A DNA stretch of 64,000 nucleotides from Plotosus lineatus (GCA_024760905.1 CM045729.1:82463550-82527549), one strand, 5' to 3'. Counted from the stretch's first letter, positions 9,867 through 20,920 are shown. Numbers and translations: made by a program. The notes: generated by a model from the sequence alone, not told the origin.

Positions 9867-10398
9867 TTTCAGTAATTAATGCGGCACATGACAACAACAC
9901 AATGTAAGTAAACTCAGAGACTAACTGGTTTTCCTCCGACTGGTTCTGGTACTCTTCTGGTAACATTAACTGTTTCAATGACAACATACTGTACGCTGTA
10001 TACGATTATATGACGCCTTATGGTGAATCTGAAATTACATTGATGCGGTTAAGAGCTTTTAAGATAGGAAAAGTCTTAATTTTGTGGGTAAATTTATCCC
10101 TAATTTTCAGGTTAGCCCTACTACATATGTCTAAGGGTAGTTCTATATGTGTGGTAACAGGGAGGAGAGTTTAACCTTAATCCAGTACCATTCACTTTAT
10201 AAACGCATCAGATAATGCTACAGCTCGCTAATTAGCTCTTTTAGCAAGCTGCATCTACTGTTCATATAAACTCAACAAGACAAACATGCAGCAACTTCTA
10301 CAGGGTATTTATATATTTCTATATTGTATACTGTATTCTATATTGCATATTTCATTTTATATACTGTACTTTAAAATGGATCACCAAGAAAACAAATA
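9867..10398. other. Unannotated stretch
   Basis: No credible coding frame or recognised repeat. Locally AT-rich, with short TATATT runs near 10,310-10,370. Confidence 0.4.
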
Positions 10399-10980
10399 CA
10401 GTGGTATCGCGTCTAATGAGTGTCCTTTATAATGAATTTTCCATGAAAAGAGCTTCGATCCACCAAAATCTGCCCCATCCAATGAGATAAATAGTCACTT
10501 TACGAGCACTCCTCAAAAAGGCTTTTCTGGGCTGATTAGCCTCGTATTCTTCCGCATGTATTCTTCCGCGTGTATTCCTCCATGCTCCGAGAACGCCTTG
10601 TGCTTAATTATTTTCTGTGACGTCCCCTCTAGGAAGAAAAAAAAAAAGTTTCATGCCGCCCCCAGCGTCAGTGTCACTATAAATAGTATTTACTGCACTT
10701 CATATGGTTTGCTTGGTGCTTTTTCCCCACAACATAGGGAACACAATGAGAGCGCCATTGCCACCTACTGTACAATATGTGCAATTACACTAAATTATAG
10801 TACATTATGGCAAAAAAAGCACGTTTACCAGGGTCATACGGGTCCCCCTGGCATCACACCGTGCCCACCTTGGGGTCGTACCTGTTATTTCTAATGGGAA
10901 TTATTGTTTCATCTAACGAACTTTTCGACTTATGAGCTCGCCCTCGAAACGGATTAAATTCGTTAGCTGCGGTATCACTG
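10399..10980. mobile_element. Candidate TA-flanked non-autonomous DNA transposon
   Basis: The left end reads cagtggtatcgcgtctaatga after a TA. The right end, reverse complemented, reads cagtgataccgcagctaacga and is followed by TA. The ends match at about 16 of 21 positions, so these are degenerate terminal inverted repeats with a TA target duplication, as in Tc1/mariner/pogo-type elements. The 582-bp interior has no transposase frame. No homology search could be run, and the match could be partly coincidental because the interior arms diverge quickly. Confidence 0.45.
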
Positions 10981-10982
10981 TA

Positions 10983-11507
10983 TTTACTTACCAAAATAAT
11001 TTCACTTATCAGTTGATGATAGCTCCACTTTGCTCCGTCAGGATACCTGCTGTCACTCACTCCACACAGTGAATAAAACCGGTTACTGGAAATCATGGTA
11101 ATTTTAAATTGTTCACTGGGAATCATGCTCTGAGAGTAAAGACTTTCCCAAAAAGAAATAAGGAAATGTGTTATTTTTTTTAATGAATGTACTTTTCCCT
11201 ATAAACCTTGTACTTCGGATCACATTATGGCCTGTCTGAGCGCTGCAGAGTCCGAGAGAAATCCTTCAGCGCTCACTCCTCATCCTGCTAATAAAACCCT
11301 CGGGAACCCTGCAGAGATGGAATGAACATGATGACATGCGCTATTACATCACCACGTTTGTCCTCAGGAGCACTTTATAAAGCTGATGAAGATGAGCAGG
11401 AAGGGTCAGGATGTTGTTAAAGAAACAGTCAACACCAAGGAACACATGCAAAGGAACACATTTCAAATAAATCACATATTTATTTATTTTTTTATTTATT
11501 TATCACT

Positions 11508-11510
<3 letters not shown>
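10983..11510. other. Unannotated stretch
   Basis: No coding frame or recognised element; T-rich patches before the dinucleotide array at 11,511. Confidence 0.4.
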
Positions 11511-11576
<66 letters not shown>

Positions 11577-11577
11577 C
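11511..11577. repeat. (AC)n microsatellite
   Basis: About 33 uninterrupted AC units. Translations across it are artefacts of the repeat. Confidence 0.95.
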
Positions 11578-11785
11578 CATCAGGTATTACCTTCCCTATC
11601 ACACAACCACCACAGACCAAGGAGGGGTGAACATACGCAGACGCCAGGTGCACACGCCCTCTCCGTGACATGCAATGGTAACCACCCGCCTCTTTCTGAA
11701 CTGCAGCGCATGTGTATTTGGTTGCTGTACACTTCCTCATACGATTCACTAAAATAATCTATCCTCGAACCCTAACTTCATTCAT

Positions 11786-12105
11786 CCATTCATTTTATGA
11801 ACCGTTTAATCCTAATTAGGGTTATGGGAAGGTTGGCGCCCATCCCAGCCAACTTTGGGCGAGGGCAGACTACACCCTGGACAGTGTGCCAGGCCATCAT
11901 GGGGCAGAAACACACTGAGGGCTATGTAGCTCCTTTTAATGAAAGTCAGCAATGGTTCTTTTACAGGAACTTCCCACCACAGGCAGTGAAAGACACAGCC
12001 AGCCTTTGATAACCCAGTTAGCTGCACCGGGCGGACAGCAGTGGAATTTGAACCCCTAACAGTGGGATCGGTAATCCAGCACCTTACCACCACTGCCCAA
12101 CACTA
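11786..12105 (-). mobile_element. SINE-A copy (tRNA-headed)
   Basis: Minus-strand copy of the most frequent SINE here. Head: a tgggcagtggtgg start, a degenerate B-box region (gttaggggttcaaattcc), then the body with gcagctaactgggttatcaa, gaaccattgctgacttt, and the 'cctggc-cactgtccaggg' tail ending in aattaggattaaacgg. The same body is at 15,003, 23,887, 36,446 and 39,237 in varying completeness. Confidence 0.75.
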
Positions 12106-12182
12106 ACTTTACCAACTAAAATTAAACACTGATCCCTGACCTTTGCCTAACCCTAACCTGAACCTAGTTTTAACTTACAACC

Positions 12183-12497
12183 AGGCAACACAGTGGCGGA
12201 GTGGTTAGCACGTCCACTTCACAGCAAGAAGGTCCTGGGTTCGATTCCCAGCCTGGGCGTTTCTGTGTGGAGTTTGCATGTTCTCCCTGTGTTTGCCTGG
12301 GTTTCCTCCAGGTACTCTGGTTTCCTCCCACAGTCCAACAACATGCACAGGAGGCTAAATGGCTCTTCCGAATCGTCCCTAGGTGTGAACGTGAGTGTGA
12401 TGGCCTGGCGAGATGTCCAGCGTGTACCACACCCTCTCACAGAGTCAGCTGAGATGGGCACCAGCCTCTCACGACCCTAATTAGAATTAAACGATTC
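12183..12497 (+). mobile_element. SINE with V-SINE-like central domain
   Basis: Starts with a tRNA-like head: A-box region gtggcggagtggttagcac and B box gggttcgattccc. The central block, from tttctgtgtggagtttgcat through ggtttcctcccacagtcc, is the conserved core widespread in fish SINEs, which I recognise as V-SINE-like. Its 3' tail (gatggcctggcgagatgtcc ... ccctaattagaattaaacg) is shared with SINE-A, so two different heads carry one tail. Not a functional tRNA gene. Confidence 0.75.
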
Positions 12498-12728
12498 GAA
12501 AAATAAATGATTGTGTGAACCCTACAACCAACTCTTAACCCACAAACAGCACTCTGAAGAAGTGAGGACCAGTGAAAATATCCTCACTTCAAAAAAAATA
12601 TGCTCACTCTCAAAACATATTCTGCTCCTCAATATTTTGAAAGTGTGTGTATAGTAGTGAGCAGTTACACATCCAGGGAACAGCTGTTGTAAAGTAAAGC
12701 ATGACAATCATCAAGGCAGTGTCTTGCT

Positions 12729-12730
<2 letters not shown>

Positions 12731-12806
<76 letters not shown>

Positions 12807-12812
12807 AAGAGA
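12731..12812. repeat. (GT)n and (GA)n compound microsatellite
   Basis: About 20 GT units followed by a GA-rich tract, directly before a SINE-A. Confidence 0.9.
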
Positions 12813-12986
12813 GAGATACTGGTGGCCCGGTGGTAAACTGCGCTGGATTCTGGATTACTGATCACAAGGTCAGGAGTTCATGTCCCACTATCACCGGGTT
12901 GTCACTGCTGTCCCACAGTGCACCTAACTGGGTTATCAGAGGCCAACATTGTATCTCACTGGCTGTGGTGAGAGGCTCATGCAGAA

Positions 12987-13726
12987 CAGAGGTTACCAAC
13001 CGGTGGGTCACGACCTCCTGGAGGGTCGCAAAGGCTTGGAAGGAGAGTCGTGTAGCCTTGTTAGAAGTAGCTTATGATAACAACATATTTGTTTCATCAG
13101 TTACATTTCTCATGCACTTACATTTTCCTATCTAGAATTCTACATTTTACTAGCCAAGCTACATTGGTTGTTGAAAGGAAACGTTAGTAATTGTGTCTTT
13201 GAAATGAAAGATGAAATAAAGCTTTTCCTGGACATTCAAGAAAGGAAAGTTCACTTCGAAGATGAAGCCTGGAATAAAAAGGTTGCATATCTGATATTTT
13301 TGTAGATTTTTTTGACCCGCCGAACAAGCTCAATATGAAGCTTCAAGGAAGGGAAATACATGTGCTTTTTCAAAATAGTCTTCGGGCCTTTGTTTCCAAA
13401 CTGCAGAACATGCGTCGGAAAACCAATCTTGGAAATATCGCTATGTTTGAGAAACTTTGTGGAGTGATAGATGAGTCTCAGAACCAACTGGATCAGTTCC
13501 TCAAGGATGAGACTATCGAACGTCTTCAGTCTCTGGAAAAGGAAATCGAGCATTACTTCCCTGAGCTGTCACAGGAACAGGAGGTCCTGGTACGGAACCC
13601 ATTTTGTACTGAACTTGATGTACCCAGCATCCCAGATAATATCCAAGATAAATTTCTGGATCTAAGAAGTGACCCTTCAGCTCGTGATCTCTTCAAGTGC
13701 GAGGGCCGAGAGGGTGGGGACCTCTG
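12987..13726 (+). mobile_element. hAT transposon remnant with terminal repeats and target duplication
   Basis: The left end is cagaggttaccaacc; the right end reverse-complemented is cagaggtccccaccc (12 of 15 match). Flanking 8-mers are atgcagaa (12,979-12,986) and atgtagaa (13,727-13,734), a 7-of-8 target duplication of the length made by hAT transposases. The 740-bp element is too short to encode a complete transposase and looks internally deleted. Confidence 0.8.
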
Positions 13727-13727
13727 A
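13335..13727 (+). pseudogene. hAT transposase fragment (ZBED5/SCAND3-like)
   Basis: An open stretch of 131 codons, with the first ATG at 13,335, has MKLQGREIHVL near its start, a central helix-rich part, and NPFC...LDLRSDPSARDLF near its end. This order (LxLQG motif, then a 'LxLxSDxxxxxxF' motif before the dimerisation domain) is what I associate with hAT transposases of the ZBED5/SCAND3 type. It lies wholly within the TIR-bounded element. Catalytic and BED-finger regions are missing. It could be mistaken for a domesticated host gene, but the flanking TIRs and target duplication argue otherwise. Confidence 0.6.
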
Positions 13728-14044
13728 TGTAGAAGAACCACTGCTGATTTTCGTCCAAAGGAGCTGTATAGCTGTTAGCGTGTTTCTGTCTAGCGATGAC
13801 CTGGCGAGTTGTCCAGGGTGTTCTCTGCCCTCGCTCAGAGTCGGCAGACATGGGTGACAGTCTCCCTGCAAATGTAATTAGGATTAATCGGTTCATATAA
13901 TGAATGATTGATGTATGTATGATCTGAGATGAAGACTTCATTTAAGTAATTTTTGTGTAAAGCCCCTCTTGCATATTTTGTGATTTAGCCAGCATATGCC
14001 AATGCATGAGAAATTTGGCAGATATGCTGGAGTACCCGGGATAT

Positions 14045-14176
14045 GCTATGGGTAAATTTTGCGTAAGTTACAGCAAGCTGATATAATTAGTAGTAAGGTG
14101 AGGTCATGAAAAAAAGGACCTTGCCATACTACAACTTATACCAGCATGCCATGACTTACACAAAACTTACCCATAA
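14045..14176. repeat. Long inverted repeat (hairpin)
   Basis: Arms 14,045-14,105 and 14,116-14,176 are about 75-80% complementary (gctatgggtaaattttgcgt against ttacacaaaacttacccata, and on through tagtaagg/ccatacta), with a loop of about 10 bases. No coding content. A small palindromic DNA-transposon derivative is the likeliest origin. Confidence 0.65.
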
Positions 14177-14305
14177 CACATTTAACATATTCGGATGTAT
14201 CGTCAGCATGTGACCTGGACTATCATGAACGCAACTTTTTTCTGGGCTCGTCTTTCAACATTTCAATTTGTTATTGTTTGCTAATTTTTCATCACATATT
14301 TACAA

Positions 14306-14861
14306 ACCGGATTCCAAAAAAGTTGGGAAACTATACAAATTATGAATAAAAAAATGAATGCAATGGTGTGGAAGTGCTAATTTTCAACATTTTATTCCGA
14401 ATAGAACATAGATGATGAGTAAAAAGTTCAAACTGAGAAAATGCTTTTGAAGGGAACGATATGTTGATTTAAAATTTCATGGTGTAAACTCTCTCATAAT
14501 CTCAGAAAAATTAGGACAGGTAGCAATACGAGGCTGGAAAAGTCACTTATAAAGCACTTATAACGAACAGCTGGAAGACCAGTTACCACTAATAAGGTCT
14601 ATTGGCAACATGACTGAGTATAAAAACAGCTTCTCAGAGTGGCAGTGTCTCTCAGAAGTGAAGATGGTAGAGGATCCCAATTTCCCCAATGTTGTGCAGA
14701 AAGATAGTGGACCAATATCAGAAAAGTGCTTCCCAGCAAAAAATTGCAAAGAGTTTGAAGTTATCATCATCTACCATGCAAAACATCATCCAAAGATTGA
14801 GAGAATCTGGAACAATCTCTGTGTGTAAGGGTAAAGGCCGAAAAACCTTATACCTTGATCT
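14306..14861 (+). mobile_element. Tc1/mariner transposon remnant, N-terminal transposase
   Basis: The left end has ccggattccaaaaaagttgg, a terminal repeat typical of a common fish Tc1-like family. After a non-coding part, 14,610-14,860 encodes, in two overlapping frames, the N-terminal helix-turn-helix of a transposase (KIAKSLKLSSSTMQNIIQRL, then ESGTISVCKGKGRKT). The copy breaks off at a poly(A)/(TA)n tract, so the catalytic DDE domain is missing. Confidence 0.75.
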
Positions 14862-14868
14862 AAAAAAA

Positions 14869-14948
<80 letters not shown>
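14862..14948. repeat. Poly(A) and (TA)n tract
   Basis: About 25 A residues followed by about 31 TA units. Confidence 0.95.
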
Positions 14949-14952
<4 letters not shown>

Positions 14953-15002
14953 CTTAAACGAAAAACCCTGTCATAACTTTTGTCGAATGCAGTTTATAGC
15001 AT

Positions 15003-15335
15003 GTGGGCAGTGGTGGCCTACTGGTATAGGGTGCTGGATCGCTGATCCTAAGGTTGGGGGTTCGAGTCCCAATTTCCACAAGGTTGTCACTGTCCTTCCA
15101 GTGCAGCTAACTGGGTTTTCAAAAGCCAGTCATGTCTCTCACTGCCTATGGTGTGAGACATGAATAAGAACCATTGCTGACCTTCGACAAGAGTAGGCTA
15201 CAAAGCCGCCAGTGTATTTCCGCCTTGCAATGGCCTAGCGAGCTGTCCAGGGTGTACTCTGCCCTCACCTAGAGTTAACTGGAATGGGCGCCTGCTTCCC
15301 TGTGACCCTAATTAGGATTAAGTGGCTACAGAAAA
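15003..15335 (+). mobile_element. SINE-A, most complete copy
   Basis: Head gggcagtggtggcctactgg, B box gggttcgagtccc (15,058-15,070), body, and tail (gcaatggcctagcgagctgt ... ccctaattaggattaagtgg). About 330 bp. Useful as reference for the split copy at 12,818-13,905. Confidence 0.8.
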
Positions 15336-16304
15336 TGATGATATTTAGCATGCAGGCAAACCAGTTTCTCCAGCAATGAAAGCAAATGAATCCGTCCATA
15401 ATGCACTAAACATTTTTTTTTGTCAGAAACTTTGCTCTTTTTAGATTTATACATTACTCACTTACTGAGGGACAAAATTGGTAGTTTGTCTGGTGGCACT
15501 ATAAGCCACAGGAACCACAGTAGAGGGATGAAAGAGCCTCATATGGCTCCGGTGCCTCAGGTTGCCGACTTCTGTCCTAAACTCTGCCAATACACCCATG
15601 ATCCGCCCGCTGTAAGTTAGAAAGATGTTCAATAAAAGTTCTGTGGTTGTCAGGAAAACGTCTGGTACATCTACAGCCGTCAATATAGGTTGGAAATAAG
15701 TTTGATATGAGCTAGCTATAAATTTTCGATAGGTTCTGGATAAGTTACTAATAAGTTATATAGACAGGGATCCCTCGTTGTGGCTTCAGTGAATCGTGAG
15801 TTTTTGTTTTTTTTTAAATATTCATCGAATTAAAAAGAATAAGGAAATTAAACAAAGAATAGGGGGAAAAGTTAAGTAAAATGACACAAAAACAAAGCCA
15901 ATTATGCAAAAAACCCTAAACAAACAAACAAACAAACAAACAAAAAAAAACCAACCCAAAACCTTCCATCAAAACTAGTTAATTGTGAGGTGCGCATCTG
16001 AGTGCATGCACTCGCATCTGCACACATGCACGCGCACGTCTGTGTGTATTTATATTTTATTTACATTTTAATTAATTATTTTTTAATGTTTAATTGTTAT
16101 TATAAGCATTTATAGAGTTGAATATGTATTTACTGATTATTATATACACATATACAGTAGGCCCTTGACTATTCACGGTTTTCCACTCGCGTTTCTGCAT
16201 ATTCGAGGGTTGCCGAGTAACTGCTACGTGATTCAAATTCAGCCAATGGTAGTTCTCCCTCCTGCTGATTGTTTGAGATGATGTATAACCTTTTTCCTCA
16301 TTCG
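15336..16304. other. Unannotated, DNA-element-like ends
   Basis: No gene seen. Two patches, gacagggatccctcgttgtgg near 15,764 and cagtaggcccttgactattc near 16,155, look like ends of palindromic DNA elements common in vertebrates, but no complete element is visible. A (CAAA)n tract lies at about 15,915-15,945. Confidence 0.35.
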
Positions 16305-17645
16305 TGAGGCGGGGGGCACAAACCAGTGTCTCTCCCCATTATGCTGGTCCCAAGCCCAGAAAAATGCAGAGGGTTCTGTCAGGAAGGGCATCCAGCGTAA
16401 AACCAATGCCAAACTTTATCATGCAACTCACAAATATTACCTCCATACCGGATCGGTTGAGGCCCAGGTTAACAACGACTGCCATCAATGCTGTTAACCA
16501 ACAGGGTGCTGATGGAAATTGGACTACTGTTGGTCGAAGAAGGCGAGGCGGGAGGCGTGTCCGTAGGCAGAGAGAGAAGAGGAAAAGTCTAGGACTGAGA
16601 GTAAGGACTTTGAATGTTGAACTATGCAAGGAAAAGATGGAAAGCTGGCTGACATGATGCAGAGGAGGAAGGTGGACGTACTGTGTGTTCAGGAGACCAG
16701 GTGGAAAGGTAGCAAGGCTAGAAGCTTAGGAGTAGGGCTTAAACTATTTTACCATGTTGTGGATAGGAACAGAAATGGAGTTGGAGTGATCTTGAAGGAT
16801 ACGTTTGTCAGGAATGTTCTAGAAGTGAAAAGAGTGTCAGACAGAGTGATGAGTCTCAAGTTAGAAATTGAAGGTGTGATGTTCAATGTTAGTGCTTATG
16901 CCCCACAGGCAGGATGTGTGCAAAAAGAGAAGGAGAGATTCTGGAGGGAGTTAGATGAAGTGATGCAGAGTACCCCCAGAGGTGAAAGAGTGGTCATTGG
17001 TGCAGACTTCAATGGACATGTTTGTGCAGGAAACAGGGGGGGGCGAGGAAGTGATGGGTAGGTTTGGTATCCAGGACAGGACCACAGAAGGACAGATGTT
17101 GATCGATTTTGCAAAAAGGATGGAAATGGCTGTGGTGAATACTTTCTTCAAGCAGAAACAGGAGCATAGGGTGACTTATTTTCATAAGTGGAGGTAGGAG
17201 CACACAGGTAGACTACATCTTGTGTAGGCGATGTAATTTGAAGGAAGTCAGTGACTGCAAAGTAGTAGTGGGTGAGAGTGTTGCCAAACAGCAGAGCAGA
17301 AGACAAAGTGGTGGAAGTTGAAAAAGGAAGAGTGTCATGTTGTCTTCAAGGAGGAGTTGAAACAGGCTTTGGGTGGTCAGGAAGTGCTTCCAGATGACTG
17401 GACAACCACAGCAAATATGATCAGGGACACAGGTAGGAGAGTACTTGTGTGTCCTCTGGAAGGAAAGTAGATAAGGGGACTTGGTGGTGGAATGAGGAAG
17501 TGCAGGAGTGTGTACAAAGGAAGAGGTTAGCAAGAAGAAGTGGGACATTGAGAGGACTGAAGAGAGTAAACAGGAGTACAGGGAGACACAGCGAAGGTAA
17601 AGGTGAAGGTAGCTGTGGCAAAGGCCAAACAGAGGGCGTTTGATG
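16305..17645 (+). mobile_element. LINE-B copy 1: 5' end and endonuclease region
   Basis: RTE/BovB-like non-LTR element. The 5' region (16,305-16,600) leads into an AP-endonuclease domain: LRVRTLNVE, VLCVQETRWKGSKAR (16,680-16,720), RNGVGVIL, YAPQAG, and GADFNGHV (about 17,000-17,025). The linker before reverse transcriptase (DWTTTANMI, DKGTWWWNEEVQE) ends at about 17,640. Frame breaks occur near 16,640, 17,050, 17,200 and later. The reverse transcriptase half is missing. It abuts the opposite-strand LINE-E at about 17,646. Confidence 0.8.
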
Positions 17646-19510
17646 ACTCTCTGAGTTCATATCATGTATGTAGGATTATCAAAATTTTCTCGAAGGAGGT
17701 GAGAAAAGTGAGCAAACCAGTCTTCACAACTAATATCTTTAGAGAAGTCACAAATTCGAATAGAGCCAGTTTGCTTTAGTGTTTTCCAGAATTCCTTTTG
17801 GTTATCTCTTGTAGACACTAGTTTTTCTTTCTGTGCAGTATAGTTGGCTCTTCATTTAGAATTGAAGTTTGTTTTGAAAGATTTACGTAATGATTTATAC
17901 ATTGTTCTATTTAAGCCATTATCTCTGTGATCCCGGAGTGCTTTATATATGCTTCAAGTGATCCTGTTCATGGTCCCACCATGGGGGCTATGATTTCACA
18001 TTAATGTCACGGTAACCTGAAAATATCCTTTTGTTGTGGTTGGCAGCCTGGTGGTACAGTTTTGTAAAAACCTTTAGTGAATCCTCGATATTCGTGTCTA
18101 TATACTGAAACAATTTGCTGCTAAAATGATTGAATAGTCCATGAAAATTAGAAATAAATAAGTCACATTGCTCTTTATCCCATATATATTTGGTCTATTC
18201 TCTGGTTGGGTGGGGACCAGATTGGGAATGTGTTGGGAAATATAGTTCCGGTGTATCATGTTCAGTACAATTCATACCAAGTTGCTCGTACCAAGTTCCT
18301 ATACATTGCTCAAGGAACAATGTATAGGAAAATGGTCAGAGATGTCTCTGTCACAAGTGCCAGCTCCAAAATCCTTAACTCGTGGAAACAACGAGGTTGA
18401 TGCTATCATATAGTCGACTAAACTTGCTCCGTTATGTGTAACACAAGTAAACTGGCCCTCTTTATCCCTAAATAACCTGCCATTCATGATATGAATTCCA
18501 AAAGTACAACATAATTCTACTAACTTTATTCCAAAATTATTATGGTTAAGATTATCTCGACTTGAATGAGGCATTTCAAAATTATCTAAAGGATAGTCAT
18601 CAATATCGTTTTGAATAAAATCCATATTATCATCGGGAATAAAGTCTAGAAAGTCTTTAGTCCTTGCATTTAGGTCACCAGCTAAGAGTAATTGTTTATC
18701 TGGGTGATCAGCAACTATAATGTTAATGTAATGTACTAGGGTGTCAATACCATCATCACCACTCTCATTGCGGTCATAAACTGGGGACCCCTCTGGTGAA
18801 ATATAGGTAAATACAAGTATGGTGTTTTTATCCCAGTCAAAATATTTGGATCTCAGCAATAAAACAACCATGTTTTGAAAATATTCATACAGTCTGACAA
18901 CAATATTATTCTGCATCCACATCTCTTTTATAAAAACAGTCACACCTCCACTGTATCGACCTAGCTGCTTTATTTTATCCCTGACTGTATTAAGTGATCG
19001 AAAACCAGACATGAATGTTGAGAATTCATTTTGAGCTTGCACGAATGATTCACAAAAACACACAATATCAAATTTGCAGCTCAAACGCTTCACCTGTGAA
19101 AATTCATTGTCATGTTTATATGGACCGCCGATATTCCATGTCAAGATGTCAAACATAGGGCTGTGGCCGCACCTTCAATTCCCAGTTTGTTTACTCTCTC
19201 TGTGTGTTTGTCCTTGTCCTTGACCTTGCTTGTCAGTTTCATTTCCGGGTCCAAACAAACCGGCCCATGTGGGTATGTTTATGTTGAATGATGGCTGTTT
19301 GTACGTCCGATACTTTTTCTCTTGCAATACTTTTGGAGTCTCTATCGGACACAAACACTTGGCCTTTCACAATCAACTTGTTTTGACGCATCTTCGGGTT
19401 GTGTCCTGCATCTCGGGCAGGTTTTTACAGCAATGTAACACACTCTTGCTCAGGCAATGGCTTGTTCAACACATCTTCCAGGTTCTTTTTACAGGTAAGG
19501 AATGAAAAAC
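17646..19510 (-). mobile_element. LINE-E: ORF1 end, endonuclease and RT start
   Basis: Minus-strand non-LTR element of a different family. 19,510-19,190 encodes, with breaks, a probable ORF1 C-terminus (PKMRQNKLIVKGQVF, IARESIG). It is followed by the intact endonuclease frame at 19,156-18,299. 18,298-17,646 is broken but retains a PPWWDHE and a DNQKEFW-like stretch (the latter disrupted) typical of the segment before reverse transcriptase. Polymerase motifs are absent. The clade is not assigned; an L1/Tx1-type element is possible. Confidence 0.65.
18299..19156 (-). CDS. AP-endonuclease domain of LINE-E (open frame)
   Basis: An uninterrupted 285-codon frame, the longest undamaged non-viral frame here. 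Residue landmarks: FDILTWNIGG at the N-terminus (about 2-11), DIVCFCESF with the metal-binding Glu (about 30-38), TYISPEGSP (about 117), LLAGDLNART (about 155-165) with the catalytic Asp-x-Asn, SLVDYMIAS (about 250), and SDHFPIHC (about 272) with the terminal Asp-His pair. This is the exonuclease-endonuclease-phosphatase fold used by LINEs to nick target DNA. The frame then stops before reverse transcriptase, so the protein would be endonuclease only. It is most likely a truncated ORF2 rather than a host gene. Confidence 0.7.
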   Translation of the reverse strand: MFDILTWNIGGPYKHDNEFSQVKRLSCKFDIVCFCESFVQAQNEFSTFMSGFRSLNTVRDKIKQLGRYSGGVTVFIKEMWMQNNIVVRLYEYFQNMVVLLLRSKYFDWDKNTILVFTYISPEGSPVYDRNESGDDGIDTLVHYINIIVADHPDKQLLLAGDLNARTKDFLDFIPDDNMDFIQNDIDDYPLDNFEMPHSSRDNLNHNNFGIKLVELCCTFGIHIMNGRLFRDKEGQFTCVTHNGASLVDYMIASTSLFPRVKDFGAGTCDRDISDHFPIHCSLSNV

Positions 19511-19678
19511 GGTCCTGTTCCTGTAATATTATGTGTATTGTTTTGCCTGCTTGCTGGTCATGCTGGAAATGTGAATAGCCTCAGGACGGGTTTCTGGAAT
19601 GTGAGTGAAATGAATAGTATAATGACTGTTGGAATTCCTATTGAAGAACCAAACAGCCTCTAATAAACAACTACAGTG

Positions 19679-19716
<38 letters not shown>

Positions 19717-20903
19717 GTTACTCTCTAAATTCTTTCTATTGTAAAATTGTATTGAGTCAGTGTGTTCTCTGTTTTAAGAGGGTAAACAATACTAATTTTA
19801 AATTCCTTGTCCTGAGATCTAACAAATGCTACATTCATAGATTCCATCAACATATTAAAAAGTGCCTTTTGGGCCCCCAAAAATAAGTCAAGTTAGATGT
19901 TTCTGGCAGCATAACATCACAAAAAATAGCCATTAAACATAGAAAAACCCTTCAGCTGTCAAGCAGTTTTTGAGAAATAGTTTGTATAAAATGTATAAAA
20001 TCGTGGTCATTTTGACAAGGTCAAAGGTCAAACAAAAATTGAAAAGCCTACATGCTCCTGTAAATACTCATACCATAGGAAACCTGAATGCAAAATTTCA
20101 GAATGATTCACAAAGCAGTTCTTGTGAGAAAGAGTCCAAACAAAATAGAAATAGAAAAGGCAATGCAGATCCAGACAATGACAATAACCAAACAGGCTGA
20201 TGGCTGAAGGGTAAAACCTATGAGAAAAATCTGGGTAATAAATAAAGTCTGATAAGTAACTCTGTTCATTAGTCAGACAACACAAACTCCACTGTGAAGC
20301 ACGCTGGTGGCAGCATGATGTTGTAGGAACTGAGTCGGTATTCTACTGTAAACAGAACAGAACTTTTCAACAAGACAGTGACATTAGGGATAATGGCAAC
20401 ACTGCAGTGATTTAACAGCAAGGACCTGAAGCGGTGAGAATTTAAATACTGTGCTTTTCCACTTTTCCACTTGTAGAGTTGAATACCATAAAATGTGGGA
20501 AAAGCCAGTGAGGAGGGTGAATCACAGGCAAGTCCAAGATCACAACTATCACAACAAATGCAATAGGCAGAATACAACATTTAGCATAAAGTCCAGGCAA
20601 CAAATCAAAAACACAGATCAAAATCAGAGGGTAAGAGGCAAGCAGAGCTCAATCGATCAGATAAACAATACAACAGAGGTAATCCAAATACAAGGGAGCC
20701 AAAATGTGTGTAAAAGTGTCTAAACCATTAAACAAATAGTGCTGGACCACTAAAAGGTGACAGAAGTCCTTTTGGGTATGCTGTCATTCTCTGTTTATTA
20801 TTGTTAATTTTTTTCACAAAGGTTAACTACTAAAAACATCCCTGAGAGAAATAGCAAGTCATAAATAAATGACAAACTATAAGAGATTGTGTTACCTTTG
20901 GAT
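19511..20903. other. Unannotated region with (ATT)n and a possible Tc1 scrap
   Basis: (ATT)n at 19,680-19,714. At about 20,290-20,330 the plus strand encodes VKHAGGSMML, like the conserved VKHGGGS segment of Tc1 transposases, but nothing flanking extends it. No other gene seen. Confidence 0.4.
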
Positions 20904-20920
20904 ACATGGATATAGAACAT

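Larger units (their letters stand above)
12818..13905 (+). mobile_element. SINE-A split by a hAT insertion
   Basis: The 5' half (12,818-12,986) has the head and B-box region, then aactgggttatcagaggcca and a gtgagaggctcatg block. The 3' half (13,735-13,905) resumes with ccactgctgattttcg and runs through the standard tail to attaggattaatcgg. The join matches the uninterrupted copies at 15,003 and 23,887. This fixes the insertion point of the element between the halves. Confidence 0.8.

Noticed and set aside
12183..12260. tRNA gene suggested by A-box and B-box sequences
   Set aside because: The sequence continues into a SINE core and tail and does not fold as a complete tRNA; it is a SINE head.
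13335..13727. Domesticated host gene of ZBED5/SCAND3 type
   Set aside because: It lies between hAT terminal repeats with a target duplication, is short and lacks the catalytic domain.
16305..17645. Host craniofacial development protein 2-like gene
   Set aside because: The endonuclease sequence resembles proteins so named in automated annotations, but these derive from BovB-like LINEs. The copy is broken, repeated many times in the window, and has a LINE 5' region.
20285..20440. Separate Tc1 transposon
   Set aside because: Only about ten residues resemble Tc1 transposase; no terminal repeats or extended homology could be seen, so it is only mentioned within the unannotated region.
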